Shown here piece by piece: positions 60,335 to 64,000 of a stretch of 64,000 bases of DNA. Source of the DNA: Cristatella mucedo (taxonomy: Eukaryota > Bryozoa > Phylactolaemata > Cristatellidae); assembly GCA_009760855.2 (NCBI GenBank), contig WPIO01000049.1, positions 2,134,001 through 2,198,000 of the forward strand, read 5' to 3'. The notes beneath the pieces are model-generated. The model made no database searches. It was not told where the DNA came from and was given only the letters and a program-made list of their open reading frames with translations. The position numbers and the translations under genes are program-made. Within the stretch, counting starts at the first letter, position 1. The number at the start of each line of letters is the position of its first letter.

Positions 60335-61450
60335 GTGCAATTCTTAAAGCTAATTCAAGTCAAAACAGTTGAGATAAAAGGAAAACCAATACAATTAGCA
60401 AAGTTTTCTGAAAGAAAATTTGCAAGATCTTTAATAGGAGGATCTGTTGAAGAAGATATAAAGTCTGTCATTGATGCAACGAAAGAAATCGTATCTGTTA
60501 CAACACGGCTACATAATTTGGATCTAACGCAGCCACTAAAATTGCTCCAAAGATTACCATGAAACTTACTCTAAGAGCATTAAATAAGATTGCCACAATT
60601 TTTTTAAAGGTTTTACAATTATTCGAAGTCGTTGGTGCTGCAACAAAGTCGCTTGGCGGATTTCCATCACGAATAACAGATATTGTAGATCTAGGATTAT
60701 TTATAAAAGATATCATTGATGAAATTGCGCCTGTAAAGTATGGTAATGTCTCATAGAAGACTATAGTAGAGAAGGAAGAAGGCCTTTCAAAAATGGTTGC
60801 TTCTATGGAAATTAGATATTATATAAATGAGATACTATTGGAAGCAGAAAGATCTGACTCAGATTGGTATCTTAGTCCAAATAAATTTCAAACAGAAACA
60901 TTTGAAACAGAAGTAAATTGGGGTGCATCCCAACTCGATCTTAAGTATTGGAAGAAGAAACTTTCTTGGAGTAAGATCAACTGGTTTTCTTCCTGCAATT
61001 TCGGCTCTCATAGCTAGCATAGCAAGCATAGTCACTATAGTAGGTCTTTCTGCAACTAATACTGTAACAGTAGCAAGTTTTATAAAGAAACAAATTGATC
61101 TGACAATGTTTACTGCTCGTGCGAACCAATGTCAACCCATGGAGAAGGAATGAGTGCTTTAATCTTACAAAGTTCTAGATTAAATAACGCAATTATTGAT
61201 GTATAAAATATCATAGAAATTACTAGACCGAGGAGTAGATAATGATCTATTAGAAAACGTACAGAGCTCAGAGGTGAATAATAGATTAGATTACTTAAAG
61301 AAAGGAAAGAAACTTGTTGACGAATCTGCTATGTCATATTCTGATGAGTTAAAGTCTGACATAGACAATTTTGAAGGAACAAAGATTTGTCATAAAAATT
61401 GTGAACCTAAGTCAGAATTGGCAATGTTATTGTCTAATCTTTGCGCATAG
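60335..61450 (+). pseudogene. Plus-strand Polinton-like frames with a membrane-like segment
   Basis: Frames at 60335-60562, 60559-60756, 60793-61017, 60923-61153 and about 61240-61450 follow each other with short overlaps and probably belong to one or two broken genes. Seen: a charged helical stretch (SVEEDIKSVIDATKEIVSV), FEVVGAATKSLGGFPSRITD, and a hydrophobic 18-20 residue segment (AISALIASIASIVTIVGLSA, about 60983-61045) that could span a membrane, followed by charged ends. The first frame diverges from the minus-strand fibre-like gene at 60190, leaving a roughly 145-base divergent promoter-like gap. I do not recognise the family. Confidence 0.4.
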
Positions 61451-61525
61451 GAAAAACGCAGGAAGAAATAAATTGTGAAATCTGTAAACTAAGAGACGAA
61501 TTAAAGCATCTTAAGGAAGATTGAA

Positions 61526-62465
61526 CGCGTTCAGAAACGACTGCAAGTTCTTAAAATGAGCTTCAAAGATGCCTTGTGTGACTTCCACTTTCCTGAGATT
61601 GGCACCGCGCTGGTTGGGCCCAGTGGTTAAGGTGCTCGCCCCGACCAAGGTCTGACCGAGATTGAGGGTTCGAGCTCCGTGGCATACGTGAAGTGCCTGA
61701 ATAGAGATTAAGTTCTCTTAGCGCGCTATACGAATGCATTATATTTTTATTTGCTGAGCTGTAAAGTCAAGTCAGTTGTCAAGTCACTTCAAAGAGACCT
61801 TCGCCAGGAACCACTAAGATATGCCAAAAGGAGAGTGAATTGTGGGAGTCGTAGTTAAACGAAGAATCCGCCGTAAAACGCACATGCCCCGAGATCTCTC
61901 TCAAGATGTTGGTCTTACCGGCTGAGAAGGAGATTTCAAGAATCACGAAGGACATCATAAACAATCACCGACAAGATATTACAATGGTGTTTTCCCGGCT
62001 TACAGATCTTGATGTCAACATTGGTTTCATGTTGAAATTTGAGATTGATTTGAGGACACTTGACCAGACCAAATTCTGGCGGCTTCTAGTGTTCAGATTT
62101 TGATGGAGCACAGCTAGCTGTACGACGAAATATGTGACTGAAAAATGCTTCTTGCCACACGTCACGACTCAGCACTAAGAACACCACTGTAATTCATGTA
62201 ATGCGTTTTCAGTTATGGAGAAAACGTGTTTCCTACTTTAAGAGTTGCCTCGCCATAGCTGTATCAGTTGCCAGTTGTGAACGCTCCTTTAGCAATCTGA
62301 AGATAATCCTACGTTATCTGAGGGCATCAATGGTGAAAGATTGACTCTCCGATTTGCCCTTGTCAAGCATAGAGAAAGAAACACTGGAAAATATTGACTT
62401 TGAAAATCTAATAGACCAGTTTTCCGCGTTCAAGGCCTCGAAAATTTACTTTAGAGAAATTTGCG
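61526..62465 (+). pseudogene. hAT transposase remnant (ZMYM1/TTF-type group)
   Basis: The C-terminal part of a hAT-superfamily transposase, which cuts and pastes DNA. Blocks in order: VQKRLQVLKMSFKDALCDF (about 61530); AEKEISRITKDII (about 61914) and VFSRLTDLDVNIGFML (about 61989); LYDEICD with KMLLATRH (about 62119); FSYGENVFPTLRV (about 62211); and the dimerisation domain VASCERSFSNLKIILRYLRA (62269-62328) with LSSIEKETLENIDFENL (from about 62357). Several stops and shifts, and a SINE-B at 61606-61745, break it. Catalytic residues upstream are not present, so it is inactive and 5'-incomplete. Confidence 0.82.
61606..61745 (+). mobile_element. SINE-B copy inside the hAT remnant
   Basis: Head cccagtggttaaggtgctcg, ccgaccaaggtctgaccgag, gggttcgagctcc; tail gcctgaatagagattaagtt, ctcttagcgcgctatacgaa, tgcattata. 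Complete at both ends. Confidence 0.9.
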
Positions 62466-63103
62466 ATGGCTACCTTGTACCTTTACTACACTTAATACAA
62501 CTTTCTCGAATCAATACGCCTGCTACCACGTGTTTTTAGCATTCCTTCTGTACTGGAGCTATTTTGCACTTATTAAGCCATTTTTGACCCAACGAAGCCA
62601 GATAAGGAGCAGCCGTCGCCGGGGGGGCGGGGTCGCAGTCGTTTACGCTTTTTACTAAGCACAATTCGTCGTTCGGCGTAAAAATGATCAGGTTTAAAGA
62701 AGCTTAGTTCAGAATTTCCATTTAAGCCGAATCGATGCCTATTTAAAAAAGGTTTTTTCCACTACGTCCCTTTATCTTGGGGCTGTGAAGCCAAACTTCG
62801 GCGCTGACTTTCAAGAAGTCGGCGCCGATTTTCAAGAAATCGGCGCTGCTCCTACTTTGCAAGCGTCCTGAGCAGCGCCAGCGAACCAATGAAAAGCCCG
62901 GGGTGTACCGCCCGTGATCGAAACCGCGAAACGGCTGAGGTTCGCACGTTTGAGTTCGCCGGTGTGCACAGGGAAACGCCCTGTTTACGGATACTTTTGC
63001 GTTTTATAACGCGGCTTCACATTATGCTACCAAAACAAAATCGCAGCGCGTCTGGGTTAAGGAATGCACCCACACACCGTTAGCGGTACATACTACGTAA
63101 ACA
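62466..63103. other. Intergenic; tandem short hairpins at 62800-62848
   Basis: A 21-bp unit ggcgctgactttcaagaagtc is present twice (62800-62820 and 62821-62841, three changes), followed by a partial third. Each unit contains a gactttcaagaagtc-type hairpin with 5-bp arms. A G8 run lies at 62620. No gene recognised. Confidence 0.55.
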
Positions 63104-63180
63104 CCACATACTTTGCAGAACGATGTGTTGTTCTGCAAAGTATGTGGAAACAAAGTATGTGGAAGCAAAGTATGTGGAAA
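63104..63180. repeat. Perfect 18-bp inverted repeat plus 15-bp tandem x3
   Basis: Left arm ccacatactttgcagaac (63104-63121) and right arm gttctgcaaagtatgtgg (63130-63147) are perfect inverted copies around an 8-base loop. The right arm is then continued by three 15-bp units caaagtatgtggaaa from 63136 to 63180. Confidence 0.92.
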
Positions 63181-63181
63181 C

Positions 63182-63465
63182 AGAAGAATTGTGGAAGCGA
63201 GTTCCACAGTCTAGGACCTGCAGAGCTAAAGCTTTCAATAAAGTCTAAAGTCTCCAATGGTCTTTCAGAGGAGGAATGGAACAGCTTATTTATTGTTCAC
63301 ACAGGACCTGGGGGCACGAGGAGGCTGAACCTGGTGCAGCAGTTCAGCTACGTTAGGAGGAGCCAAGCCATGGCTGGCCTTGTGGGTCAGCGTAAAAATT
63401 CTGCTCTGTATCCGTTGATCAACCGGCAGCCATCCTCGCTCGTTCTTTTAGCAAAAGAGGCAAGC
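63182..63465 (-). mobile_element. LINE-B 3' fragment
   Basis: gaattgtggaagcgagttcc, acagtctaggacctgcagag, cacacaggacctgggggcac and gccttgtgggtcagcgtaaa follow the LINE-B RT 3' region in reverse. A short duplication (aagtctaaagtctcc) lies at 63240. Confidence 0.85.
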
Positions 63466-64000
63466 CAATGCTTACCTGCCTCTTTTTTCCTTCGTCTATA
63501 TTCGCCTACAATACAGTGATGGCTGCGGCAGTGAACTCAATTGCAGCATTCGTTTTCGTGGCGGCCTCAATGGGTAGTCCACATTAAGGCAAGATTTGTA
63601 ATCGACTGTTCCATCAGCCTCTTTATATAGCGACAGAAGAGTCTTGGTGACTACCACCACACTTGGTCTATGTAGGCAATAATGTCTTCTGCAAGACTTG
63701 TACCTCAGACCTGCATATTGGAGAGCGAGCACCTCATCCGGGTGCTTAGACCCAGAGACGACGGTCTTATCCGGCTTCCAGCATCAGAGCATGTGGGTGT
63801 GAGTGGGACTCAAGTCGGCCGCTATCAATTAACCCAAGACCAGCAGCGTAAACGCTGTAACTAGTTGGAAAGTCGGCATCGGTAACTTGCACATTCGATA
63901 GAGTAAACTCTGCTAGGGGGGGGGGCAGAAATGCTAGCAGCCGAAATGTCAGCGACCGGAAGTCGCGTCACCTGAGGCTGATTTCGCCACCATGCGCAAG
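63466..64000. other. Mostly unassigned; degenerate SINE-A at 63608-63735
   Basis: cagcctctttatatagcgac, agaagagtcttggtgactac and the head part near 63700-63735 follow SINE-A in reverse with a damaged middle. A G9 run is at 63916. Nothing else recognised up to the window end. Confidence 0.5.

Larger units (their letters stand above)
49850..61525. mobile_element. Degraded Polinton/Maverick-like element (AT-rich, with later insertions)
   Basis: AT-rich DNA unlike either flank, carrying a protein-primed DNA polymerase B remnant (+), an acidic frame (+), a minus-strand structural-type repeat protein and further plus-strand frames. Polintons are large self-synthesising DNA transposons related to adintoviruses. 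All frames are broken, so this is an old copy. I could not identify an integrase, packaging ATPase, protease, capsid genes or terminal inverted repeats; they may be lost or outside my recognition. Outer borders are set only by composition. LINE insertions at 52681-53368 and 54990-58235 are later events. Confidence 0.7.

Overview
The window is animal nuclear DNA. It has a two-exon SOX gene with a GT-AG intron, non-LTR retrotransposons of L2/CR1 type, tRNA-derived SINEs, a hAT remnant, a degraded Polinton/Maverick-like element and many microsatellites. No operon or bacterial-style gene organisation is visible. The host cannot be named from this sequence. The SoxB1 protein (predicted 314 aa) shows a bilaterian-type SoxB1, but the gene carries an intron, unlike the usual vertebrate and fly SoxB genes.

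Layout. From 1 to about 18.9 kb the sequence is GC- and CpG-rich, with trinucleotide (GCC)n tracts, (CT)n, (GA)n, (TA)n/(TG)n and minisatellites. Its single convincing host gene is SoxB1 (exons 8796-9228 and 10016-10527, + strand). Upstream of it lie CCAAT boxes, SOX-type motif clusters (4491-4622, 6385-6403, 6842-6939) and two AT-rich islands. Downstream is a 3' UTR with a poly(A) signal at 11421. From about 18.9 kb to the end the composition falls to AT-richer DNA that is mostly mobile-element debris. Two LINE families dominate: LINE-A, an L2-like family ending in (ATT)n, with about sixteen pieces; and LINE-B, which has endonuclease plus RT and an ATTAC-type tail. Two SINE families are present: SINE-A, and SINE-B, whose 3' end matches the LINE-A tail.

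About 49.85-61.5 kb is an AT-rich, decayed Polinton/Maverick-like element. It carries a protein-primed family B DNA polymerase (+), an acidic/coiled-coil reading frame (+), a minus-strand structural-type protein with repeated ATKEY(A/L)D units, and further plus-strand frames with a membrane-like segment. It has been invaded by LINE-A (52.68-53.37 kb) and by a rearranged LINE-B (54.99-58.24 kb). A hAT transposase remnant split by a SINE-B follows at 61.5-62.5 kb.

How the parts relate. SoxB1 is the only gene that looks functional. The rest records layered insertion: SINE-B depends, by its tail, on LINE-A-type machinery; LINEs insert into older repeats and into the Polinton; and two LINE-B copies share three reading-frame lesions, so they came from one already broken source or moved in trans.
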